Below, piece after piece: positions 8,772-16,231 of a stretch of 64,000 bases of DNA; the stretch's first letter is position 1, and each line of letters starts with the position of its first letter. The notes below the pieces were generated by a model. It did no database searches. It was not told the DNA's origin and saw only the letters and a list, made by a program, of their open reading frames with translations. A program made the position numbers and the translations under genes. The stretch is from positions 3,237,001 to 3,301,000 of the forward strand of contig NZ_CP010681.1 in NCBI RefSeq assembly GCF_002407245.1, read 5' to 3'. The DNA comes from Phaeobacter piscinae (GTDB lineage Bacteria; Pseudomonadota; Alphaproteobacteria; Rhodobacterales; Rhodobacteraceae).

Positions 8772-9629
8772 ATGATCATCACCCGCCTGCATGGCCGACT
8801 GGGCAACCAGATGTTCCAATACGCTGCCGGGCGTGCGCTGGCGGATCGGCTAGGTGTATCAGTTGCGCTTGACAGTCGCGGCGCCGAGCTGCGCGGTGAG
8901 GGCGTGCTGACGCGCGTCTTCGATCTTGATCTGGCGACACCGGATATCCTGCCGCCGTTGCGCCAACGTGCTCCGCTTGGTTATGCGCTATGGCGCAGTT
9001 TGGGCCAGCATCTCGGCGCCGGACCGAAGCTGCGCCGGGAGGCAGGCCTGGGCTACAATCCGGGTTTCGCGGACTGGGGCGACAACAGTTACCTGCACGG
9101 CTACTGGCAGAGCGAGCGCTATTTCGCACAAAGTGCCGAACGCATTCGGCGCGACTTCACCTTCCCTGAGTATGCAAATCAGCAGAACGCGGAGATGGCG
9201 GCCCGCATCCACGAAACCAATGCAATTTCGCTGCACGTACGGCGGGGGGACTATCTGACCCTCGCCGCGCATGTGCTTTGCGATCAAGCCTATTACGAGG
9301 CCGCACTGGCGAAGGTTCTGGACGGGTTGGAGGGACATCCAACGGTCTATGTCTTCTCGGATGATCCACAGTGGGCCAAGGAAAATCTCCCTCTGCCCTG
9401 TGACAAGGTGGTGGTGGATTTCAACGGCGCTGATACCGACTATGAGGACATGCGCCTGATGAGCCTGTGCAAACACAACATCATCGGCAACAGTTCGTTC
9501 TCCTGGTGGGCGGCCTGGCTGAACCAGACACCGGACCGCCGCGTGGCTGGTCCCGCCAAATGGTTCGGCGATCCGAAACTGAACAATCCCGATATTCTGC
9601 CGCCAGACTGGCTGCGTATTAGCGTTTAG
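8772..9629 (+). CDS. alpha-1,2-fucosyltransferase (GT11 family)
   Basis: The 285-aa protein starts MIITRLHGRLGNQMFQYAAG, the GT11 N-terminal motif. It carries HVRRGDY at residues 155-161, the conserved GDP-fucose-binding region of alpha-1,2- and alpha-1,6-fucosyltransferases. NSSFSWWAAWL near residue 240 is the third family motif. Such enzymes add fucose to galactose-ending glycans of O-antigen or capsule. A GAGGGACC Shine-Dalgarno-like sequence precedes the ATG. No other glycan genes or GDP-fucose synthesis genes lie nearby, so it is isolated from its pathway and may have been acquired horizontally. Confidence 0.9.
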   Translation: MIITRLHGRLGNQMFQYAAGRALADRLGVSVALDSRGAELRGEGVLTRVFDLDLATPDILPPLRQRAPLGYALWRSLGQHLGAGPKLRREAGLGYNPGFADWGDNSYLHGYWQSERYFAQSAERIRRDFTFPEYANQQNAEMAARIHETNAISLHVRRGDYLTLAAHVLCDQAYYEAALAKVLDGLEGHPTVYVFSDDPQWAKENLPLPCDKVVVDFNGADTDYEDMRLMSLCKHNIIGNSSFSWWAAWLNQTPDRRVAGPAKWFGDPKLNNPDILPPDWLRISV

Positions 9630-9641
9630 GTAGGGCCGACC

Positions 9642-10295
9642 TCAGAACGGAGCCTTGACGCGAAACTTCATCGATTCACCACTGTCAGGATGTTTGATCC
9701 GCAGCTCTTCTGCATGCAGCATCATACGCGGGTGATCCAGCGCGCGCCCCGCTGCATAAAGCGGATCGCCCAGAATCGCGTGGCCTAGAGACAGCATATG
9801 TACCCGCAGCTGATGCGACCGCCCGGTTTTGGGCGTCAGGCGCACGCGGGTTGCGGTGTCTTCGTACTTCATCACCCGCCAGTCGGTCACGGCTTCTTTG
9901 CCAGTGTCATGGCAGACCATCTGGCGCGGACGATTGGGCCAGTCCACGATGAGCGGCAGATCTACGGTGCCGCTGCGCGGTTCAAGCCGACCGTCAACCC
10001 GCGCGACATAGGCTTTCTTCGCGCTGCGCTTTTCAAACTGCATGGACAGATGCCGCTGCGCATGTGGAGAGACGCCGAAAACCATCACACCGGAGGTATC
10101 GCGGTCAAGTCGGTGCACCAAAAGCGCTTCCGGAAAGGCAGCCTGCAGCCTGCTCAGCAGACAATCCGCAAGATGTTCCCCCCGCCCCGGCACGCTGAGC
10201 AGACCATGGGGCTTGTTCACCACTAGGAGCTGGGCATCGTGATGCAGGATGTCCAGGGGATCCTTCGGCGGAGTGTAGTCGCTAGAAACTGTCAT
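9642..10295 (-). CDS. rluA: RNA pseudouridine synthase, RluA family
   Basis: The 217-aa protein matches E. coli RluA in length and carries HRLDRDTSG at residues 61-69 with the catalytic Asp64 at the RluA position. The C-terminal strand motif LTPKTGRSHQLRVHM is also present. RluA isomerises U746 of 23S rRNA and U32 of several tRNAs. There is no N-terminal S4 domain, which separates it from RluC/RluD. The ATG 12 codons into the longest frame was chosen by family length. It is convergent with the fucosyltransferase, with only 12 bp between stops. Confidence 0.88.
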   Translation of the reverse strand: MTVSSDYTPPKDPLDILHHDAQLLVVNKPHGLLSVPGRGEHLADCLLSRLQAAFPEALLVHRLDRDTSGVMVFGVSPHAQRHLSMQFEKRSAKKAYVARVDGRLEPRSGTVDLPLIVDWPNRPRQMVCHDTGKEAVTDWRVMKYEDTATRVRLTPKTGRSHQLRVHMLSLGHAILGDPLYAAGRALDHPRMMLHAEELRIKHPDSGESMKFRVKAPF

Positions 10296-10433
10296 GCCCG
10301 CGTCCCTAGCGGCCCGTTGCCTGCAGGGCAAGGTATCGCGACGTCGCGCTTGTCGGCGCTTGGGTAGAGCGGCAGGGTGGTGACATCTTCACATCCGCCC
10401 CGTCCGCGGGCTCCCTGGTCTGAAAGGTGACGC

Positions 10434-10847
10434 ATGACTCATCCAACCATCAGCAGGCTGCAAGAGGTCGTCGCCAAGGGTGATGACAGTCAGATTGCAG
10501 ATCTCCTGGCCGAAGACGTGCAGTTTCTGCCACCAACCTACTGGGAAACCTGGACAGGTCGCGCACCGGTCGCGGCCATTCTGGGGCATGTCGGTCAAGT
10601 TTTCAGCGATTTCCGCTATCGTCGCATCATGGGAGATAGCGATGACTGGGCGTTGGAATTCCAATGCAAGATCGGCGAATTCGACGCGGTCGGCGTTGAT
10701 CTGATCACCCTGAATTCAGACGGGCTGATTGCTCAGTTCGAAGTGGTGATGCGCCCTTACAAAAGCATCGGGATCTTGCGGGACGCAATCATGGCGCGGG
10801 TCACCTCGGATCCCAGGTTTCTGCACTATCAATCGGCGCTCAGCTGA
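10434..10847 (+). CDS. nuclear transport factor 2 (SnoaL-like) family protein
   Basis: The 137-aa protein has the cone-shaped NTF2-like pattern: helix SRLQEVVAKGD, acidic loop LLAEDVQFLPPTYW, then strands WALEFQCKI and LIAQFEVVMRP. These proteins are small-molecule-binding scaffolds or isomerases, often for polyketide or steroid-like substrates; no function can be assigned here. AAAGGTGA gives a good ribosome binding site. The stop TGA lies 38 nt before the first usable start of the downstream SGNH hydrolase, so the two are probably cotranscribed. Confidence 0.75.
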   Translation: MTHPTISRLQEVVAKGDDSQIADLLAEDVQFLPPTYWETWTGRAPVAAILGHVGQVFSDFRYRRIMGDSDDWALEFQCKIGEFDAVGVDLITLNSDGLIAQFEVVMRPYKSIGILRDAIMARVTSDPRFLHYQSALS

Positions 10848-10885
10848 TCGGCCTGGACCATATCGCCCGGATCGTACTGCTACCG

Positions 10886-11737
10886 TTGCTGGTCGTGCAG
10901 GTGGTCAACGTACGGCGCAGGGCCCTGCGCCTGCCTGAACCTTGGGGACCGCGGTTTGGACAGATGGGGCGTGGCGCCCCCCTGCGTCTGTTGATTGTCG
11001 GCGACAGCTCCGCCGCAGGGGTTGGTGTCGGTCGGCAGGATGACGCGCTTTGCGGCCAACTGACCACGAAACTGGCCGAAGGGCGGCATCTGACCTGGCG
11101 ATTGGAGGCGACAACCGGACATCGCAGCGCTGATGCACTGGCGCGGGTCCGCGCATTGCCACCACAGACATTCGACGTCGCTGTCTTGGCGCTTGGGGTG
11201 AATGATGTGACGCGGCTTACACGACGGCGACGGTTTCACATGGAACAGTCAGCCCTGATCCGACTACTGCGTGACCGATTTGGAGTCACGCTGGTGATCC
11301 TGGCCGGTGTCCCGCCGATGGCGGATTTTCCCGCTCTTCCCAACCCGCTGGCCTGGGTGCTGGGCCGGCATGCGACGCGGCTGGACCAAGTTCTGGCCAA
11401 GCTGGCCGCGAAAGATCCAAACATTATTCACCTGCCCTTTACACTGCCACCCGATCCAACGCTGGCCGCACGAGACGGGTACCACCCTTCGGCCACGGCT
11501 TATGCGCTTTGGGCTGACACGCTGGCACAGACAATCAACGCCGAACTGTCGGGGCCTTCCGATCCGTCAGGCGCGACGCATCTGGCGCAGCAGAGAAGCG
11601 GAATAGATCACCAGCGCGAGCCAGATCATCGGGAAGGCGATCATCCGCGCGCGGCCGAACTCCTCGCCAAAGACAAAGACCGCCGCCAGAAAGATCATGG
11701 TGGGCGCGATATATTGCAGGATACCGATCGTGGATAG
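10886..11737 (+). CDS. SGNH/GDSL hydrolase family protein
   Basis: SGNH-hydrolase blocks are clear: LLIVGDSSAAGVGV (block I, nucleophile Ser), ALGVNDV (block III, Asn) and DGYHPS (block V, Asp-His). Relatives are esterases or lipases, some acting at the envelope. The N-terminus is uncertain. TTG at 10886 is the first recognised start, yet the frame upstream encodes a hydrophobic stretch (IARIVLLPLLVVQ) that relatives retain and that begins near a CTG overlapping the previous stop. The last 56 residues lie opposite the 3' end of rarD and look unlike the family, so the true protein may end earlier or a frameshift may be present. Confidence 0.75.
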   Translation: MLVVQVVNVRRRALRLPEPWGPRFGQMGRGAPLRLLIVGDSSAAGVGVGRQDDALCGQLTTKLAEGRHLTWRLEATTGHRSADALARVRALPPQTFDVAVLALGVNDVTRLTRRRRFHMEQSALIRLLRDRFGVTLVILAGVPPMADFPALPNPLAWVLGRHATRLDQVLAKLAAKDPNIIHLPFTLPPDPTLAARDGYHPSATAYALWADTLAQTINAELSGPSDPSGATHLAQQRSGIDHQREPDHREGDHPRAAELLAKDKDRRQKDHGGRDILQDTDRG

Positions 11738-12460
11738 GCGCAGCAGTTTGGCGCCATTGGCATAGGTGATCAACGGCACCGCCGTCACCACACCACACCC
11801 CAGCAACAGCGCGGTATCGCTGAAGTCGCCGCCAAAATGGGCACCGCCCGTGACCGTCAGATAGGCCAAATACACCAATGCAGGGGGCGTTAGGATCAAA
11901 ACCTCCAACATGAAGCCCTGATTGGGACCAACCGGTAGGGATTTCTTGAAAAAGGCGTAAAAGCCCCAGCTGAGCGTTAGCCCAATCGCCGCCCAAGGCA
12001 GCCGACCCGCATCCAGGGCGAGCACCAATACCGCCAGTGCTGCCAAACCGATCGCGACCAATTGGGCAGGTGACAGCCGCTCGCCCAGCAGCACAGCACC
12101 AAGCATAACGCTGAACAGCGGGTTGATATAATAGCCAAGAGCCGCATCCAACGCATGGCCGGTCGCGATGGACCAGACATAGATGCCCCAATTCACCGAA
12201 ATCAGTGCTGCTGTTACCGCGCCCATCATCAACACTTTCGGGGAGGTAAGTGCCGCGCGCAGGTCGCGGGTCCGCCGCAGAATGATGAGCAGAACACCCG
12301 CAACAGGCACTGACCAGATCACCCGATGGGCCACCACTTCCGCTGCCGGCATATGCGCCAGCGCCTTCATATAGAGTGGCAGAAAGCCCCACATCAGATA
12401 GGCGGAAACGGCAAAGGCGAGGCCCTGTGGCGTGTCTTTGTTCTCAGGCTGCGGCGTCAT
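11567..12460 (-). CDS. rarD: EamA-family transporter RarD
   Basis: The 297-aa protein has about ten hydrophobic segments in two EamA repeats. It begins GLAFAVSAYLMWGFLPLYMK, typical of RarD, an inner-membrane drug/metabolite-superfamily permease of uncertain substrate linked to chloramphenicol sensitivity in some bacteria. GGGAGA precedes the ATG by a normal spacing. Its 3' end overlaps the convergent SGNH hydrolase frame by 171 bp. The 183-bp gap upstream (12461-12643) shows no recognisable site. Confidence 0.9.
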   Translation of the reverse strand: MTPQPENKDTPQGLAFAVSAYLMWGFLPLYMKALAHMPAAEVVAHRVIWSVPVAGVLLIILRRTRDLRAALTSPKVLMMGAVTAALISVNWGIYVWSIATGHALDAALGYYINPLFSVMLGAVLLGERLSPAQLVAIGLAALAVLVLALDAGRLPWAAIGLTLSWGFYAFFKKSLPVGPNQGFMLEVLILTPPALVYLAYLTVTGGAHFGGDFSDTALLLGCGVVTAVPLITYANGAKLLRLSTIGILQYIAPTMIFLAAVFVFGEEFGRARMIAFPMIWLALVIYSASLLRQMRRA

Positions 12461-12643
12461 CGTAAAATCTCCCTGAGCCGGGTTTATGACAGGTCGGCCG
12501 ACAATGAACAGGGGGGGATATTGCCAAAGGTGTTGATGTCATCGTTGGGCGGCAGCTTTACTCTAGGCTGCCGGGAGGATGCGCGATTATCGCACGCATC
12601 TTCCCCTATGACGCGTTATATCATGTCACAAGATCGGGCGTTT

Positions 12644-15094
12644 CTATTGCTTCACCCGCTCTGATTTCGGGTCATACATCGGCTTCAGCGACACCTCGGC
12701 CTTCACCTTCACACCGCAGACGTCAATCTCATAGCTTGAGCCGAGCACATCAGCCGCGCTTTCGCCCTCACACGGCACGTAGCCCATACCGATGGCGGCA
12801 CCCAGCGTATGCCCGTAGTTGCCGGAGCTGAGGTAACCCACATATTCGCCGTCACGAATGATCGGCTCATTGTGGAAAAGCAGCGGTTCGGCGTCGGTCA
12901 GCTTGAACTGGACCATGCGGTTCTTGGGGCCGGTCTCTTTGCGGGCCAACACTGCGGATTTACCGATGAAATCCGCCTTGTCGGTTTTCACCGCAAAGCC
13001 CAGGCCAGCGTCGATCACATTGTCCTCGCAGGTGATGTCGTGGCCAAAGTGGCGGAAGCCCTTTTCGATCCGGCAGCTGTCCATCATATGCATGCCGCAC
13101 AGCTTCAGCCCCATATCCTGACCCGCCTCATGCAATGTCTCAAACGCGTGGCCTGCCATATCCGCGCTGACATAAATCTCCCAGCCGAGTTCGCCCACAT
13201 AGGTCACGCGGTGAACACGGGCCAGCCCCATACCCAGCTCGATTTCCTGCGCGGTGCCAAAGGGGTTCACCGCGTTGGAGAAGTCATTGGGCGACACTTT
13301 TTGCAGCAACTTGCGGGCGTTTGGACCCATAACGGCCAGCACACCCTCGCCTGCGGTCACATCGGTGATCACAACCCGGTAGTCGCCCACATGACGCATC
13401 ATCCAGGTCTGATCTGCCAGACGGGTCACCGCAGGGGTCACCACCAGATAGGCGGTCTCCGACAGGCGGGTGACAGTCACATCGGCCTCAATGCCGCCGC
13501 GGGCGTTCAGGAACTGGGTATAGACGATCTTGCCCGCCGGAACGCTGAGATTGGCGCCGCAGATGTAATTCAGGAAGGTTTCGGCATCCGGGCCTTCGAC
13601 GCGGATCTTGCCGAAGGAGGACATGTCGTACATGCCGATATTTTCGCGGACAGCCTTGTGTTCAGCTGCCGAGTTTTCGAACCAATTCTGGCGTTTCCAG
13701 CTGTATTGGTATTCGCGCTCCTGGCCTTCGTTGGCGAACCAATTGGCACGCTCCCAGCCGCCGATTTCGCCCATCACCGCGCCCTGCTGCAGCAAGTGAT
13801 GGTGGAACGGGGTGCGGCGCACGCCACGAGCGGTGGCCTTTTGTCGGTAGGGATAATGGTCGGCGTAGAGCAGGCCCAGCGTCTCCTTGGAGCGTTCGTA
13901 CAGGTAGTGCTTGTTGCCCTGGAACGGCTGCATGCGGGAGATGTCCACGTCGCCAAGGTCGAACGGTTTCTGGCCGTCTTCCATCCACTGCGCCAGCGCC
14001 ATACCAGCGCCGCCCGCCGACTGGATGCCGATTGAGTTGAAGCCTGCCGCGACCCAGACATTATCCATCTCCGGCGCCAGGCCCAAGTGGTAGGCGTCAT
14101 CCGGGGTGAAGCTCTCAGGCCCGTTGAAGAAGGTGTGGATGCCCGCCTCGGCCAGCATCGGCATCCGGTTGCAGGCGGCTTCCAGAATGGGTTCGAAGTG
14201 GTCGAAATCCTCGGGCAACTGGTCAAATTCGAATGTGTCGGGGATACCGTTCATCGCCCAGGGTTTGGCGTTCGGTTCAAACGCGCCCAGCAGGATTTTG
14301 CCTGCGTCTTCTTTGTAGTAGGCGCATTCGTCCGGAACACGCAATACCGGCATCTGGGTCAGGCCCTTGATGCCTTCGGTCACGATGTAGAAGTGTTCAC
14401 AGGCGTGCAGCGGCACGTTGACGCCCGCCATGCGGCCAACTTCATGGCCCCACATGCCCGCACAGTTCACCACCATGTCGGCCTCAATGTGGCCCTGCGA
14501 CTGGCCATCATCGCTAGCCCAGTCGACGCCGGTGACACGGCGGCCCTCCTTGGAGATGCCGGTGACCTTGATCCGTTCCTTGACCAGCGCGCCGCGCTGG
14601 CGGGCGCCTTTGGCCAGGGCCAGCGCGATGTTGGCCGGATCCCCCTGCCCATCTTTTGGCAGCCACACGCCTGCAGTCACATCGCCGACATTCAGGTGCT
14701 CATAGCGGGTTTTCACTTCCTTGGGGGAGATTTCCTCAACCTCGACACCGAATGCGCGCGCCATGGCAGCCTGGCGGAAGATCTCTTCCTTGCGCTCTTC
14801 GGTCAGAGCTACGGTGATCGAGCCGCAGCGTTTGAACCCGGTGGCAACGCCTGTTTCCTCTTCCAGCGCGCCGTAAAGCTCCTGGCTGTATTTTGCCAGC
14901 TTGGTCATGTTGGCGGTCGCGCGCAGTTGGGCGATCAGACCCGCGGCGTGCCAGGTCGTGCCCGAGGTCAGCTGTTTACGCTCCAGCAGCACAACGTCCT
15001 TCCAGCCAAGTTTGGTCAGGTGATAGGCGACCGAGCAGCCAATCACGCCGCCGCCGATGATGACCACGCGGGCCTTGTTGGGAAGATCGCTCAT
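12644..15094 (-). CDS. FAD-dependent dimethylglycine/sarcosine dehydrogenase-like protein with GcvT domain (copy 1)
   Basis: The 816-aa protein has an N-terminal DAO-type FAD domain (VVIIGGGVIGCS at residues 10-21), a linker and a C-terminal GcvT aminomethyltransferase domain that binds tetrahydrofolate. His49 in TTWHAAG corresponds to the residue carrying covalent FAD in mitochondrial dimethylglycine dehydrogenase. The class oxidatively demethylates N-methyl groups, releasing formaldehyde or methylene-THF. AGGAGG precedes two adjacent ATGs (15097, 15094), and the second has better spacing. It is the last gene of a six-gene minus-strand cluster and a paralogue of the gene at 16212-18659. The exact substrate (dimethylglycine, sarcosine or another methylated amine) cannot be read from the sequence. 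Confidence 0.88.
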   Translation of the reverse strand: MSDLPNKARVVIIGGGVIGCSVAYHLTKLGWKDVVLLERKQLTSGTTWHAAGLIAQLRATANMTKLAKYSQELYGALEEETGVATGFKRCGSITVALTEERKEEIFRQAAMARAFGVEVEEISPKEVKTRYEHLNVGDVTAGVWLPKDGQGDPANIALALAKGARQRGALVKERIKVTGISKEGRRVTGVDWASDDGQSQGHIEADMVVNCAGMWGHEVGRMAGVNVPLHACEHFYIVTEGIKGLTQMPVLRVPDECAYYKEDAGKILLGAFEPNAKPWAMNGIPDTFEFDQLPEDFDHFEPILEAACNRMPMLAEAGIHTFFNGPESFTPDDAYHLGLAPEMDNVWVAAGFNSIGIQSAGGAGMALAQWMEDGQKPFDLGDVDISRMQPFQGNKHYLYERSKETLGLLYADHYPYRQKATARGVRRTPFHHHLLQQGAVMGEIGGWERANWFANEGQEREYQYSWKRQNWFENSAAEHKAVRENIGMYDMSSFGKIRVEGPDAETFLNYICGANLSVPAGKIVYTQFLNARGGIEADVTVTRLSETAYLVVTPAVTRLADQTWMMRHVGDYRVVITDVTAGEGVLAVMGPNARKLLQKVSPNDFSNAVNPFGTAQEIELGMGLARVHRVTYVGELGWEIYVSADMAGHAFETLHEAGQDMGLKLCGMHMMDSCRIEKGFRHFGHDITCEDNVIDAGLGFAVKTDKADFIGKSAVLARKETGPKNRMVQFKLTDAEPLLFHNEPIIRDGEYVGYLSSGNYGHTLGAAIGMGYVPCEGESAADVLGSSYEIDVCGVKVKAEVSLKPMYDPKSERVKQ

Positions 15095-15202
15095 CATGTG
15101 CCTCCTGAACTTGACTGGACGAACTGCATGGCCGGATCCTGCCACATCAAGGCGACAACAAATGCATCAAAAACGCCAGTCTGCACCCTCTATTCTCCAC
15201 CG

Positions 15203-16231
15203 CTATCCTGTGGATTTTCGACGCTGCTGACGTGACTGAGACACGCGCCGTGATTTGCGCAGAGCGAAGGGTGTCATGCCAAAAAACGCCTTATACAGGG
15301 TCGAAAACCCATTGGAGAACCCGCAGGCTAAACCGATTTCGCGCACGCTCATCGTGGTATTCAGCAAGAGGTTATTGGCCTTATTCAAACGCATCTCCCG
15401 GTAGAAGCCATTGGGTGTCGTGCCGAGAAAGGTCTTGAACTTGCGTTCCAGCGACCGGGTCGAAATCCCGAGATGGTCAACGATCTCATTGATCGGCAGC
15501 GGTTCCTCTATGTGTTCCTGCATAACGTGAATGGCCTGATCAAGGTCCGCATCGCCGGTGATCGTTGGTTTCACACCCGAAAACGGCTGCAACGACGCGA
15601 AGTCCCGTACCTTGTCATGCAAGAGGATATTCGCAACCGTCACCTGCGCGGCTGCCGTGGTCAGCTGTCCGATCAGGGCCAGAACGATGTCCACCGTCGC
15701 CCCCATCCCGGCACAGGTCACCACCTGCCCATCTTCACTCGCCAGCGCAAAATTGGCGTCGAACAATCCAATGCGTTCACGCATCAAGTTGGTGTTTTCC
15801 CAGTGCGTCGTGTGCTGGGCCCCGTCCTTGCCACTGTCACGGATATACCGGCTGGCGGCCTCTGCCAGCAGATAGACTTTGGCCCCGCGCGTGCGGTAGG
15901 TGCGGATCAGCGATCCCATCGACAGCTCTGGACAGTCGGGATCCGTATTGCCCAAGACAAACACGCAGTTGGCATCTGCTTTTGCCGCGAAAGGCTCCGT
16001 CTCGACAAAGGCGCCGGCGCGGCATCCGACCTGACCGCCCCCAGCAGAGCGCATAGTCCAGGAGAACGGTGGTTGGGCGAGCACACGATTGGCCAACCGC
16101 AAGGGCTCCACCACAGCGGAAAACTCAGTGAGCACAAAGCCTTCCGTCAGGATGATATCAACCTGCCACTGACGTCCCCCCGGGGGTGCCCCTCCGGTGG
16201 CCACTGAAGTCTCAGGCGCGGAGCCGGTCAT
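15203..16231 (-). CDS. GlxA/GbdR-like AraC-family transcriptional regulator
   Basis: The 342-aa protein pairs a DJ-1/PfpI-type (glutamine amidotransferase-like) ligand domain at residues 20-200 with two AraC helix-turn-helix motifs at 230-330 (INEIVDHLGISTRSLERKFK, and REIGLACGFSNGFSTLYKAF). The nucleophile-elbow segment VVTCAGMGATVD keeps a Cys. Regulators with this layout include GbdR, CdhR and SouR of Pseudomonas, which sense glycine betaine, carnitine or sarcosine. The start overlaps the end of the upstream dehydrogenase gene by 20 bp, implying translational coupling. A 108-bp gap to the next dehydrogenase could hold a second promoter. Activation of both dehydrogenase genes is inferred. 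Confidence 0.88.
   Translation of the reverse strand: MTGSAPETSVATGGAPPGGRQWQVDIILTEGFVLTEFSAVVEPLRLANRVLAQPPFSWTMRSAGGGQVGCRAGAFVETEPFAAKADANCVFVLGNTDPDCPELSMGSLIRTYRTRGAKVYLLAEAASRYIRDSGKDGAQHTTHWENTNLMRERIGLFDANFALASEDGQVVTCAGMGATVDIVLALIGQLTTAAAQVTVANILLHDKVRDFASLQPFSGVKPTITGDADLDQAIHVMQEHIEEPLPINEIVDHLGISTRSLERKFKTFLGTTPNGFYREMRLNKANNLLLNTTMSVREIGLACGFSNGFSTLYKAFFGMTPFALRKSRRVSQSRQQRRKSTG

Noticed and set aside
14087..15235. 382-codon plus-strand open frame opposite the first FAD/GcvT dehydrogenase
   Set aside because: Same-length shadow of a long GC-rich gene, with no start context or family features.
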